DNA of 64,000 nucleotides from Platanthera guangdongensis (taxonomy: Eukaryota; Streptophyta; Magnoliopsida; Asparagales; Orchidaceae), in the NCBI GenBank assembly GCA_039583875.1, contig CM077167.1:153467010-153531009 (forward strand). The letters are read 5' to 3'. The position numbers were made by a program, and so were the translations under genes. Below are positions 52,851 to 63,048 of this stretch, in pieces (positions within the stretch are counted from its first letter, which is position 1; every line of letters starts with the position of its first letter). Below the pieces are notes generated by a model that was not told where the DNA came from, made no database searches, and saw only the letters and a list, made by a program, of their open reading frames with translations.

Positions 52851-54370
52851 TGAGAGTGCAGCTAGATCTGATATACTCTAGAGGGGGGTGAATAGAGTAT
52901 ATGGTGCTTTAAAAACTTTTACAACAATTGTTGTAAAAATAGTGAGCAGGGAAGCAATAATAAATCTAATCACAGCACTAAGTTAAACAAGAACTAAGCA
53001 CAGAAAAATCAAGGCCAGAAACAAAAATGAAAACAAGCAAAACCAGAAGACACAAGGAAATATAGTGGTTCCCCAAACTTGGGTACATCCACTCTTCTAC
53101 CACCCTAGGTAGGAATCCACTGCAGGATGAGTTGATCCGGTGTCCTGGGCACCAAATAGCTTTTGATAAGGTGCTCAAAAACCAAATCAGATTTTTTGAT
53201 CAGGTGTCTTGCCACCAATGAGCTTTTGACAAGGTGCTCAAAAACCAAGCTCAAACTTTTGAAGGGAGTTTGAGAAACCCTTTACAGAGTGGGGGTGAGA
53301 GAATGATGGAAGTCTTCTCTTTCTCAAACAACTGAGAAGACTATGTGGATTGTTGATGTCAAATCTCCTCCTGAATCCTTGAGATCTTCAGGAAGAAAAG
53401 CTTTGTTGAGGGTGATAGGCCTTCAAAGGTTGAACTCCAGCAATAGATGATTTCAGCAATAGCTGAAATGTTGAATGTCTGGAGTCTGGAAATATGTTGG
53501 CCTTGAACACTTTGAAGACTAAGGAGATCTGAAGATTTTTGAGAGCTTGATCTCCTTGGATGAGTATTCTTCAGAACTCTTTTGTGACAGAAGATTTTTG
53601 AATGTGTCTCTGTAATCTATATCCTCTCTCTGTATTGTGTGTGTTCTTTTGAGAGATTCAAAAACCCTGTCTTTTATTCTCTGGTATAGAATAGAATAAC
53701 ATTCTCTGTCAAGTATAGCGTTGGCCTGCATTAATTGCATCCTTAATTGCATGATCTCTTTTGGAGGAAAGTCCATAGATATATTCATTGAAAAATCCCT
53801 TGAAACTTGGTCCAGAATTGAATGAGAACGGCTAGGAAATCTCTGAATTAATTGCAGAATAATTCCTAACTTATTTGAATTTGAATTAAGAAATATCCTG
53901 GAAGTTATCTGAAATCGTCGAACTGAGCTCTGCTATCGTCGAGCTGAGCTCAGCGATCTGGAAATATACAACAACAAAATATCGTCGATCTGAGCTCAAA
54001 GATCGTCGAACTGAGCTCAGATATAAAGATCCAAAGCAGAGTCAAAATCGTCGACCTGAGCTCACCGATCGTCGAATGGAGTTCGACGATATGAAGAAGT
54101 TGAGCTCAGCGATTGTCGAATGGAGTTCGACGATCTGTCGAAGTTGAGCTAGACGATCGTCGATCGGAGTTCGACGAATCGTCGTGTTGAGCTCGACGAT
54201 ATGACTTAGTCTCCAAACACAAAATCTTGGTCTTCAGGGCAGCTTCCAAACCTAGACTTCTAACCCTTAGACTCAATTCTAATTGACCTATTAAGCTATA
54301 CATGAAGTCAAGCAAAAGTTCCTAGAGACATAGTTATCCTGACCCAAATTAGTAATAGGGTGTTCCAACA
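52851..54370 (-). repeat. E 5' LTR (1520 bp)
   Basis: Pairs with 42205-43724 at about 98 percent identity by eye. Most differences are transitions. The hairpin array is at 53913-54206. It is flanked by CATAA at 54371-54375. Confidence 0.94.
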
Positions 54371-54372
54371 CA

Positions 54373-54390
54373 TAATCCCCGCATTTTTTT
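54373..54390 (-). other. Polypurine tract of F
   Basis: Minus strand reads AAAAAAATGCGGGGATTA, and before insertion of E it directly preceded the F 3' LTR (TGTTAACCCC). It is purine rich apart from the three T residues. Confidence 0.6.
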
Positions 54391-54666
54391 AAGTTCCGGA
54401 TAGAACTTCGAAAAAGTTGGAGACCCGCGAAAATCGTGATCCACCCCAACGGAAAGAGAATGGGGAAAGGAGAGATAGAACCTGAAGCCTCTCCTTAGGA
54501 GTTTGGTGTTGCCTGTCTATTTTCCTGCAAGAGGAAATTTAGGGTAGGCATGTATGGGTGGTACATCGTGTGTGTACCTGAGCTTGCTTTTGCAAAATGA
54601 AGAAGATGTGTCTTCCACTAAGTTCTGCAAAATGAAAGTGAGAGGAAAACATAAAAGCATAACAAC

Positions 54667-55400
54667 TTGCAAGTACCTGATGGAGACTTGCAAGCACCTG
54701 TTATCCTCTGCAAAAAAAGGAAGGATGAAGAGTATTCAAGAAGGAAAAATGAGTTGCAAGTACCTGAAAGGAACTTGCAAGTCTTTGCTAGTTTCTGCAA
54801 AAGAAGAGTTAAAGGTATGCACAGTATATGAAAGTAACTTGCAAGTACCTGTGAAGAAACTCGCAAGTATCAGATGATCTCTGCAAAATGAGAGTTAGGA
54901 ACAAACGTGATATATGTGAGTAGCTTGTAAGTGCCTGTGAAGAAACTTGCAAGGGTCTGCTGATCTCTACAAGAAGAGAGTTAGGAGCAGGTATTATATA
55001 CAAAAAATAAGCTGCAAGTACCTGGAAGAGGCTTGCAGGTGTCTGCTAACCACTGCTAAGAAAAGAGTGAGCAGCAGACATAGAATAATGAATTAAACTG
55101 CAAGTACCTGGATGAGACTTGCATGTGTCTGCTAACCACTGCAAAAAAAGAGTGAGGAGCAGACAAAACATGAAAATGGCTTGCAAGTACCTGTGAAGAA
55201 GGCTTGCAAGTGTCTGTTAGTCTCTGCAAAAAGAGGGTTAGGAGCAGACAAAACATGAAAATAGCTTGCAAGTACCTGTGAAGAAGGCTTGCAAGTATCT
55301 GCTAGTCTCTGCAAGAAAAGAGTTAAAAGCAGACATATATATATATATGAAAAGAGCTTGCAAGTACCTGAGAGAAGGCTTGCAAGTGTTAATTGTTGAT
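54667..55400 (-). repeat. Nine-copy tandem repeat of about 86 bp in F
   Basis: TTGCAAGTACCTG-like starts recur at 54667, 54753, 54838, 54926, 55012, 55098, 55181, 55266 and 55358. Each unit has two CTTGCAAGT boxes and CTCTGCAAAAAGAGAGTTAG. Frames through it are repeat artefacts. It occupies the 3' noncoding half of F. Confidence 0.92.
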
Positions 55401-56629
55401 GAGATAAGGTGGACATGACCAAATGGAAAGGAAAATGCCTGATGAACTCTTTATCATGAAGCCTAGATCAATAAATCGAGCGTTAACTGTTGATATGGCT
55501 GGATGGACATGATCAGATTAGCAGAGAAGGAACTTGATGAATTCTGTCAATCTTAACTAGATTGAAATAGCATGGCTTGTTGGTCAAGGAGTGTGAGATT
55601 CTTTGATCAATATTTGATACCATTAGATTAAGAGTAATGAATAGTTCTGTGAACCATCATCTTATAGAGCTTGAGTAAGCAATGCATATGAGATGAGCAT
55701 AAGTAAAGTGAATGATGTAAATCCTTTTGGTAGGTCGGATTAACCTGTTCACTTGTGAAAGAAGGCAGTTGACAAAAAGAGGTATATACTCGGAAATGAC
55801 TAAAGAAGGCTGGATGCTGCCACAGGTGTTCCCCGTGGGCCTTATGCATCGCTTGCCTGAGAAAATTATCTCGAGTATAGTCCTACTCAAAGCGGACTGG
55901 CAGCGCATCCTCTAGGAGGGCACAAAGGAGAAAAGCAAGGGAAATCCTGAGAAGGATCGCTAGATACACTGCTCTCTTGCCTCGGGTACAATCATCACTG
56001 ATCAATGAGACTAGTTGTGCCAAGTGGCCTATTGCTTGTCTGTGGATTGATCAGTGGAGTTATGGGATCCCGCAAAGGCACGTCTTGAGAGTATCAGAGA
56101 GTGTTCGGCCATCACAATTGTGAGATGATCAAAGAGACAAGGCTACGCTTGATCCCCATTACTTGTCAAGCAAAGATCACCGTAACTGTAATGTATCCTT
56201 TGTGAAGCACAGTAGAGCTGACACATGGGGCTCCCCTAGCACACTCTCTGTGTCAGATGTCGGCTAGGATCCTAAGTCTGAAGCCCAACATTGTAGATTG
56301 AACGGCTCCCACTACACATATGGGTATACTCCCGCCATATGTGGTCGAAGCGGTCGTGCCAGAGAACAATCTACGGAGGGAGCATTTCGGACTTGGCGAT
56401 ATCTCACGGGTGTAGTGATCTCTTTGGCAAAGAGAAAAGATAGAGAAGGAGCATCACAAGAAGGGAACTGTGTCAGTATAAGATCCCAGATAAAAGCTTT
56501 GTTGAAAAACAGTAATGAACACTTAGAAGTGTCTTGAAATGAAAGTGTCTGAAAAGAGTAAGGGCAAGAGTTGAGATAACCCATCAAGGTTGTGAGGAGC
56601 TTTGTGGAACAGTGATGTCCATTGCTGGC
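55401..56629 (-). other. F noncoding region between gag and the tandem repeats
   Basis: No pol domain, knuckle or long frame is found on either strand. A pol-bearing gypsy element would have protease and RT here. The absence defines F as gag-only. Confidence 0.75.
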
Positions 56630-58168
56630 TTAGAATAGCCTTCCAAGCACACCCTCGTTGTCGGCATCGAAGCATTCGACAGTTCTGTTAACAACGAGGA
56701 GAGGGGGCTCTTCAACTAGGTTCACTCCTTTTGAGGAGCAAGGAACATCTACAACTTCTTTGCCCTTTGAAGTTGCTGGATCAGGGCGATCTTCGTTGGA
56801 AAGCAGGTCACGTATCTTACCCTGCCGGAGCATCCTTTGCACAAGCTGGAGAAATGCTCGACAGTTCTCAGTCAGGTGACCTGGCTCTTTGTGGAATTCG
56901 TAGTAAGGCTCTGAGTCTCTAGACCTTTGATCGGTTGGTCGGTAGGGCTTTTTGTAGCTGGCCCTATCTTTCATGATTTGGACTACTTCTTGCATGGCCT
57001 CGTCGAGATCAGACTCATGCAAGTCATTGTCTTGCTGCTGATGAACTGCTGCTGTTTGCGAAGACGGAGCTAGTGGCAGTAATGGGTCTTGAGCACGATC
57101 ACGGCTCGGGAAGGAGTATCGATGGCGTTGAAACCTTCTCTCCTTTCTTGAGTGAGATGGGAAATGATTGTGAGGAGACCTCGGAGGCTGTTTATGAAAA
57201 GGATCTTTCTCTGATATGAGCTTGGAGACGAATCCTGGGTTGCTTTTTTCGCCTCGGATGTATGAGTTGGCTAAGGCAATCAACTCTTGATATGTTCTCG
57301 GCGCTCGGACATTGGCTTCAAACTTGAGAGGCCCTTCACGAAGACCGTGAATAAGAGCTACTCTGTACATTTCTTTATCAGCAATCTCGATGTCCAAAAT
57401 CTCTCTTTGGAATCGATCAACAAACTGAGACCAAGTTTCATCGCTGCGCTGCTTGATCTCAAAGAGGGCTTCAGGACCGCCCTTTCTCTTGGTTGAGGTA
57501 GAGAACCTGAGCAAGAACTCCCTTCGTAGATCAGTGAAGGAAGTGATAGAGTGAGGACGAAGACCATATAACCAGTCCCTCACTTGCCCATCAAAAGTTG
57601 TGACAAGAAGCTTGCACTTGGTTGCATCTGAAAGGGTTTTGAGAGCAACGGCTGATTCGAAGGCTTGAAGATGGTTCACTGGATCAGTCTCTCCAGTGTA
57701 GATTGGCAACCGCGGCTCGCTGAAGTTTGCTGGAGTTGGTTCATGACGAACATTCTCTACAAATGGTGAAGGCTCTTCCTGCTCTCCTACAGCATAAGGA
57801 AAGAAGGGGGCATAAGCTGCAGCTGCAAAAGAAGCAGGAGGATAAAAAGGAAAAGTTGCTGCAGGAGGAGCAGAGGCAGGAGCTGAAGGGTAGGGATGGC
57901 TTCCCTGAAAATTGAGAAATCTAGCAGGACTTCCCCAGGCTGCTTCCCGGAAGAAGTTTTGGCGAGCAGCAAATTCTTCATCTTGAGGTCGCAGAGGAGC
58001 TACAGGCCCTTGCGGGAAGGTTGTTGTATAAAGAGGATAAACCGGCGGGCAAGCTGGAGGACAAGCTTGTTGGTGCTCCAAAGTTGGTGTTGGATTGATC
58101 GGAGCAGCTGGAGTAGCTGGGGTTATTGCTGGTTGAGAGTCTAGTCGTTGCGTGATCATAGCGAGCAT
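56630..58168 (-). CDS. gag: F Gag-like protein, 512 aa
   Basis: Open frame next to the 5' LTR. A Pro-rich N-terminus is followed by a Ty3/gypsy retrotransposon gag domain (HLQAFESAVALKTLSDATKCKL, VRDWLYGLRPHSITSFTDLRREFLLRF, IKQRSDETWSQFVDRFQREIL, ALIHGLREGPLKFE) about residues 165-320, then basic/Ser linker and a knuckle with its first Cys replaced by Tyr (YEFHKEPGHLTENC) near residue 425. The same frame is open up to a TAA at 58271-58273, four codons after a better-placed ATG at 58285. The original start was probably 58285 and the used one uncertain. No protease follows. This gag belongs to the non-chromovirus (Tat/Athila-like) type, in my reading. Confidence 0.82.
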   Translation of the reverse strand: MLAMITQRLDSQPAITPATPAAPINPTPTLEHQQACPPACPPVYPLYTTTFPQGPVAPLRPQDEEFAARQNFFREAAWGSPARFLNFQGSHPYPSAPASAPPAATFPFYPPASFAAAAYAPFFPYAVGEQEEPSPFVENVRHEPTPANFSEPRLPIYTGETDPVNHLQAFESAVALKTLSDATKCKLLVTTFDGQVRDWLYGLRPHSITSFTDLRREFLLRFSTSTKRKGGPEALFEIKQRSDETWSQFVDRFQREILDIEIADKEMYRVALIHGLREGPLKFEANVRAPRTYQELIALANSYIRGEKSNPGFVSKLISEKDPFHKQPPRSPHNHFPSHSRKERRFQRHRYSFPSRDRAQDPLLPLAPSSQTAAVHQQQDNDLHESDLDEAMQEVVQIMKDRASYKKPYRPTDQRSRDSEPYYEFHKEPGHLTENCRAFLQLVQRMLRQGKIRDLLSNEDRPDPATSKGKEVVDVPCSSKGVNLVEEPPLLVVNRTVECFDADNEGVLGRLF

Positions 58169-58337
58169 TTGGTTGATTGCTTGGAACTGCTGAGCATTCT
58201 CACAACGTGATTGCTCAAAGGCCTCCCAGAGAGGATCATCTCTGGGACTTGGAGCAAAGTTCTCGGCTGGTTAACGATCTGACATGGGAAACTGTCGTTG
58301 TTCACCGTTTGTTCGGATCTGAAGGCCGCGTGTTAAC
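58169..58337 (-). other. F leader between 5' LTR and gag
   Basis: It should contain the primer-binding site. Minus strand starts GTTAACACGCGG after the LTR, which is not the initiator-Met pattern of the other elements. I could not assign a tRNA. It includes the ATG at 58285 followed four codons later by TAA. Confidence 0.5.
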
Positions 58338-60321
58338 TGTTGATGCGCGAAAACGGCACCGGGCAGCTAACACGGAGGGAAGTGTTCGATCTCACAAGCT
58401 AGGAGAGGAAGAGGATGAAGGTTGCGGGGGAAGAGGAAGGAAGGAAGCTTCTGAGTGCTCGAGAGTGGAGCAAACGCTTGTCAAGGAGGTTTCGGGGATA
58501 GAGGAGAGGGTGCTGAGAACAGCCGGGAAGGCTGATGAGAGAAGGAGGATGATCAGGAGCTGTCGAGCAGATGGTTACTATGACGGTTGTGCTTGCAGGT
58601 TGGTTGTCGAGGGAGCTGAGCTGAGCTAGGAAGAACGGAGAGAGAGGGGGCCGCTAGCAGCGGCAACAGCAGACTTCGCCCGCCGCGGCTTAAACGCCAC
58701 TCTTGCGACGGGCTTTCCTTTTATTAATAGTGAGAGTTACAACTTGCTAATACACCTTTACAACAAAGCAATAAAGGGTACAAGAAGGAAGCTGGTGGCT
58801 AAGGAAGAAGAATGCAGAGGTGGTCGCGCGGACTGAAGAGCGAAGCTGGCAGGCCGCGCGATTAAGGGAAACGGGAGACCGCGCGGACTGGAGAACTATA
58901 GGCCGACAGGCCGCGCGACTAAAGGCGCAGAGACTGGTGCGGTCTGAGAAACGGAGTCCGTAGGAGAAGGTCTTGCTGGCTGACTTCGAGTGTGAGCACC
59001 TTGGTGATGATGCGATCCCTCATACGAGAGGCATGAGGGTCTATTTATAGGCCCGAGGAGGTAACGACTTGCGCTGACGTTACCCCCGGTGAGACGGTAA
59101 CTTGAGCGAGATGGAGACGGAGTCCGCCGAGTCCGCAATAGGCCGCGCGGACTGGGACTTGGTACTGAAGTCGGTGCTGCTATCGGCAAAATGGGAGACT
59201 CAGTGGCGGACTGCGATACAGGTTCGAGGAGTCCGTCACTGCTGAGCTGGGACTGTCCGCCTACTGCTGGGGTGGCGGATGCTGGAGGACAAGCGGCGGA
59301 GTGCAAGGAGAATCCGCTGAGTCTGGCGCTGCTGAACTGAGCGAGCTGTAAGGGGTGCGAGCAGGAGAGTGCCCGCGGAGTCTGGCGAGTCCACACGAGG
59401 TTATGCGGACTGGTACTGCCTTCTGGAGGATCTGATGCCTGGCGGGCTGGAATGAGTCTGCCACTACTGACTGAGTCCGCACCAAGATTGCACTGCGGAC
59501 TGAGGGAGAAGTCTGCTACTACTGGAGAGAAGCTGGTGCTGGCGAAGGAAAGGGCGGACTGCATAGAGAGTCCGCCAAGTCCGTCGAGTCCGCGGCCGCT
59601 GCAAGGTCGAGTCCGCTTACGTTGGAGATGGAGAGCCTGGCTGTTGAGGCTGTTGGGGTTCACCAATGAAGGCAGACTGGAAGTCTTGATCGCACTTCGA
59701 GTCTGCCCAGCTCGCGAGGAACTTGGAGGTTGCTGCTGGTCATGGCGGGTAGCCGGAGTTGGAGTCAGCTCCCTGCAGGAGGACTGGAGGAGTCGGTTGC
59801 CCATGCTGTTGGTGGCAAGGACTGAGCGAGCTGCCGATCTTGACGAGGTAGACCGTGCGTGTTGGCGAGGCAGAAGCCTCGGTAGCTAGCTGGCGGCTTG
59901 GGGCAGGTCGTCATCTGTGCTTGGCAGTTTGGAGTGATTTGATGTTCTTGAAGAATGACTTGCAGGAGCAGGCTGAAAGAGCAGCTAGCTCCTGCAAAGG
60001 AAGCGGCTTGTTGCCAGCATGGGCGGATAGGAAGTTGAGTCCGGCAGAGAGTGTCCTGCGGAGACAACTTTGCAGTTAAGCTGAAAAAGGGGGCAGCCTG
60101 CAGAGGCGGACTGCGGAAGCAGTCCGCGGAACCTGCCGACCAAGGGAAGGCGCGCGGCCTGGTCGGTCAGACCGCTGAGACCGCGCAAGCCGCGCGGCCT
60201 GAGCGGACAGAGAATTCTGTCCGCCCTCCCTAGTGCATCACGACCTCCAGGAGGAACCCGGGGCAGGCCACGACGAGCGAGCTGGCTGGCTTGGGAAGGA
60301 TCGCCGATTTCGGGGTTAACA
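58338..60321 (-). repeat. F 5' LTR (1984 bp)
   Basis: Plus-strand ends are TGTTGATGCG and GGGGTTAACA. It matches 27656-28901 plus 41464-42201 (1984 bp in total). TATAAATA lies at 59042-59049 (minus). GC-rich, with recurring GAGTCCGC words. A 302-codon minus frame (58896-59804) is present in the LTR but is not conserved as a full-length frame in the other copy. Confidence 0.92.
59042..59049 (-). promoter_or_regulatory. TATA box in the F 5' LTR
   Basis: TATAAATA on the minus strand, the partner of 28364-28371. It is the likely start of F transcription. Confidence 0.65.
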
Positions 60322-60326
60322 GCCTT

Positions 60327-60611
60327 CACTAAGGCGCACGTTTGACACTTGGCCACATAAAGTGCCACGTCCTTCTTAAGTCCTAGCCACCAGAACAACT
60401 TCTTCATATCACGGTACATCTTCGTGCTCCCTGGGTGAATCGAGTACTTGGTATGATGAGCCTCGTACATCAATTCCACCCGCATCTTACCCATATTTGG
60501 GACGCACAGACGACTGTCCTTCCATAGCAATCCATCCACAACATCAAATTGGGAATTTGACCCATCCAAAGCCTCAACCATGATTTGCTTCATATTACTA
60601 TCCAAATCCAT
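60327..60611 (-). pseudogene. pol: G2 integrase zinc domain
   Basis: Minus strand shows [21 protein letters not shown] and CQTCALVKA, the HHCC domain, cut by F at 60321. The remainder is at 26831-27655. A TAG just after RNase H (about 60612) breaks the frame. Confidence 0.9.
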
Positions 60612-61979
60612 AGCCTATTGAATTCGATCAGCCAGGTCGTACTGAACTTCTGTCCAGTTCAATTGCGCTTTGGCACTAGTCCGCTTGTCAACACAAGAGA
60701 TCCCTAAAGCATCCAACTCTCGAATCAAACACTCGACATGGCCCGATAACCAGTTGGCTTGCGCAGGGGCCCTGCGACTCGACGCATCCGCAACCGCATT
60801 GCCTTTCCCAGGCACATAATGAATCTTGAATGTGTAGTCCCCTAGGAACTCCATCCATCTTCGCTGCCGCATGTTTAGTTCCTTTTGATCCAACAAATAC
60901 TTCATGCTCTTGTGGTCGGTATAGATATCGACCTTCACACCGTACAGGTAATGACTCCGCAGCTTCAGGGCAAAAATCACGGCCGCTAACTCCAAGTCAT
61001 GGACCGGATAATTCCTCTCATGTACCTTCAGCTGACGCGAGCCATAAGCTATTACACTTCCATGCTGCAGTAGAACACAACCCAATCCACTGCCCGAAGC
61101 ATCACTGTAGATCTCAAAGCCTTCGGTCCTACTCGGCGAACATAGAACACGCGTCGTGGTCAACCGAGTTTTCAACTCTTCGAAAGCTTGTGCGCACTCA
61201 GGCGTCCAAACAAACTTTTGCTCTTTCCTCGTCAGAGTCGTGAGGGGTAATGCTATCTGAGAGAAGTTCTCCACAAAGCGCTTGTAATAGCCGACAAGCC
61301 CCAGAAAACTCCGGACTTCCGCTACCGAAGACAGCACATGCCACTCCCGTATAACAACTATCTTCGCCGGATCCACCACAATTCCCTCTCCACTAACTAT
61401 ATGACCAAGGAACGCTACTGAGGACAACCAAAACTCGTATTTGGAGAACTTGGCGTATAGTTGGTTCCTCCTCAGCGTCTCCAACACCAAATGATGATGT
61501 TTAAAGTGATCCTCCTCTCACTGCGAGTACACCAATATATCGTCGATAAAGACGATCACGAAGTGGTCCAGGTACTCTCTGAAAGTTCTGTTCATCAGGT
61601 CCATGAAAATGGATGGCTCATTAGTCAGCCCAAACGGCATGACCGTAAACTCATAATGCCCGTATCTCTTCCTGTAAGCTGTCTTGGGGATATCACTTTA
61701 TTTTATCCTCAGCTGATAATATCCAGATTTAAGATCCAATTTTGAGTGCAGCGATGACCCGACTAACTGATCAAATAGATCATCAATCCTTGGGATCGGG
61801 TACTTGTTCTTCTCCGTTAACTTGTTCGGCTCTCGATAATCGATACAGAGTTGCAAACTTTTGTCCTTCTTCTTAACAAAAAGGACCGGTGTGCTCCAAG
61901 ATGATGAACTTGGACGCACATAACCCTGTTCCAATAGCTCTTGGAGTTGAACCTTAAGCTGCGCCATCTCCTTAGGCAC
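60612..61979 (-). pseudogene. pol: G2 reverse transcriptase and RNase H
   Basis: RNase H and RT thumb are open at 60615-61490 ([60 protein letters not shown]). Catalytic FIDDILVYS is encoded near 61530-61560. A TGA near 61518 (Q*E) and a frame break near 61695 separate it from the RT N-terminus at 61698-61979 ([29 protein letters not shown]). The better RNase H of the two gypsy copies. Confidence 0.9.
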
Positions 61980-62579
61980 TCACCGATACGGGGAGCGTGA
62001 CACAGGTTTGGCACCTGGCACTAGCTCAATAGTGAAGTCAATCTCTCGTTGAGGTGTGGCTCTAGGGAGATCACCAGGGAACACGTCACGGTACTCGGAT
62101 ACTACTGGGATGCTGTCCAAAGCAGGCTTAGGCTTAGAAGCCCCCACTAGCGTGAAGAACAGCTCTGCACCAGCACGAACTGTCTTAACCACCTGAAGAG
62201 CTGACATCAAAGTCTTGCTCGACCCCTTTCAAGCCTGCAAATGTCATCTCACGACCCGTTCCCAATTTGACCTCCTTGCAATTGCAATCAATGTATGCCT
62301 GCTGCTCCGAGAGCCAGTCCATACCAAAAATCACGTCAAACTCCACCATCGGCAGTAACTATGCTTGCAAGTCGAACTCCTGACTCTCAATTCGTAACTT
62401 TACGCCACAAACTCTATCCGCGCGCATTGAACACCCATTTGGCAACAACACATCCAGTTTGTCCTTTGCCATCGAAGAAGGTACTCCGATGTGTGATATA
62501 AATCCTTCGGACAAAAAGGAGTGTGAAGCTCCCGTGTCAAAGAGTGCTCTCGCTTGATTATCGCAAATCAAAACAAAGC
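61980..62579 (-). pseudogene. pro: G2 protease and RT linker
   Basis: The frame at 62359-62571 has LFDTGASHSFLSEGFI, the aspartic protease active site with intact DTG. Next come PVVSEYRDVFPGDLP and the KPVSRSPYR segment (61980-62210) leading into RT. A frame change near 62220-62355 splits it. Upstream is the candidate intron. G1 has lost the DTG. Confidence 0.88.
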
Positions 62580-62657
62580 CTAATACAAACAGTAATAAGC
62601 TAACATGCGCAAGGTAACAAGTATTTAAAGCTAACTTGCTATAAATTTAAACCGTAC
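62580..62657 (-). other. Candidate 78-bp spliceosomal intron between gag and protease (G2)
   Basis: On the minus strand it runs GTACGG...GTATTAG, A/T-rich, with TTAGCTTATTAC as a possible branch region. Removing it places the VVTG end of gag in frame with the strand before LFDTGAS, as in canonical gypsy proteins that have no interruption. Equivalent to 1309-1387 in G1. A TAA about 20 bases upstream, in exon, is a separate lesion. Confidence 0.6.
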
Positions 62658-63048
62658 CTGTCACCACATCAGCTTACTTTATGGCCTCCTGCTGGCCAAG
62701 GTTATAGACTCTAGGTTGAGCTGGAGCATAGTGGGATGCGGTTGACTCCACCGCCTTGACCTTCTCCTAATAGGTTGCTCCCAGCTTCCTCTCGGACTTT
62801 GGACGTCTGCTCCAACAGTCCCGGACAAAGTGTCCCAGCTTTCCATAGTTATAGCATGCGCATGGGGTCAGACCCGTAGTAGCCCCAGATGTACCAAAAG
62901 AAGGGGTTGGACTCGAAGTCCTGGATTTCTTATGGAACTTACGAAACCCAGACTTTGAGGTAGTAGGCACCTTGAACTCTGTCTTCTTAGCACCAGAGTC
63001 TTTCTTCGCTTGCACATTCCTCAGATCCTTCTCCAAAGACCGGGCCGT
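62658..63048 (-). pseudogene. gag: G2 gag fragment with damaged zinc knuckle
   Basis: Minus strand: TARSLEKDLRNVQAKKDSG, a Ser/Thr-rich linker, then CYNYGKLGHFVRDCWS in which the second knuckle Cys is Tyr. The rest of gag is absent because a new sequence starts at 63049. Stops at about 62767 and 62690 lie between the knuckle and the intron. Confidence 0.82.

Larger units (their letters stand above)
42205..54370 (-). mobile_element. SIRE-like copia element E with intact accessory ORF
   Basis: Minus strand, 12.2 kb, with 1520-bp LTRs at 52851-54370 (5') and 42205-43724 (3'). Order: primer-binding site, gag, protease, integrase, RT, RNase H, palindrome array and TATA box, accessory ORF, polypurine tract. 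CATAA flanks it perfectly at 42200-42204 and 54371-54375. The LTRs have equal length and roughly 30 visible differences (about 2 percent), so insertion is fairly young. Pol has a few nonsense and frame lesions, but gag and the accessory ORF are long and open. It lies across the 3' LTR and polypurine tract junction of F. Confidence 0.94.
27656..60321 (-). mobile_element. Gag-only LTR element F (non-autonomous, gypsy-type), hosting D and E
   Basis: Minus strand: 5' LTR (58338-60321), a gag-like ORF (56630-58168), noncoding DNA with 86-bp tandem repeats, a polypurine tract and a 3' LTR (27656-28901 plus 41464-42201). Once D and E are subtracted the element is about 8 kb, with an internal region near 4 kb and no pol domain. 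It inserted in G2 integrase with a 5-bp duplication, ACCTT/GCCTT (one change). LTR plus gag without pol matches the published TR-GAG type of non-autonomous plant element. A partner would have to supply enzymes in trans. Confidence 0.85.
24385..63048 (-). mobile_element. Ty3/gypsy chromovirus G2 (same family as G1), split by a 32.7-kb nest
   Basis: Minus strand: 3' LTR (24385-26466), polypurine tract, chromodomain and integrase C-terminus up to 27655. The second half runs from 60327 to 63048 with integrase zinc domain, RNase H, RT, protease, the candidate intron and a gag knuckle. Element F lies between, with ACCTT at 27651-27655 and GCCTT at 60322-60326. G2 gag stops at 63048 where another LTR-like sequence begins. 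Its 5' LTR is therefore outside the window or lost. Domains match G1 closely. Confidence 0.92.

Noticed and set aside
58896..59804. 302-codon minus-strand frame in the F 5' LTR
   Set aside because: It lies wholly in the LTR, is Ser/Arg/Pro low complexity, and its counterpart in the 3' LTR is shorter (28218-28718) and broken. No motif is recognised.
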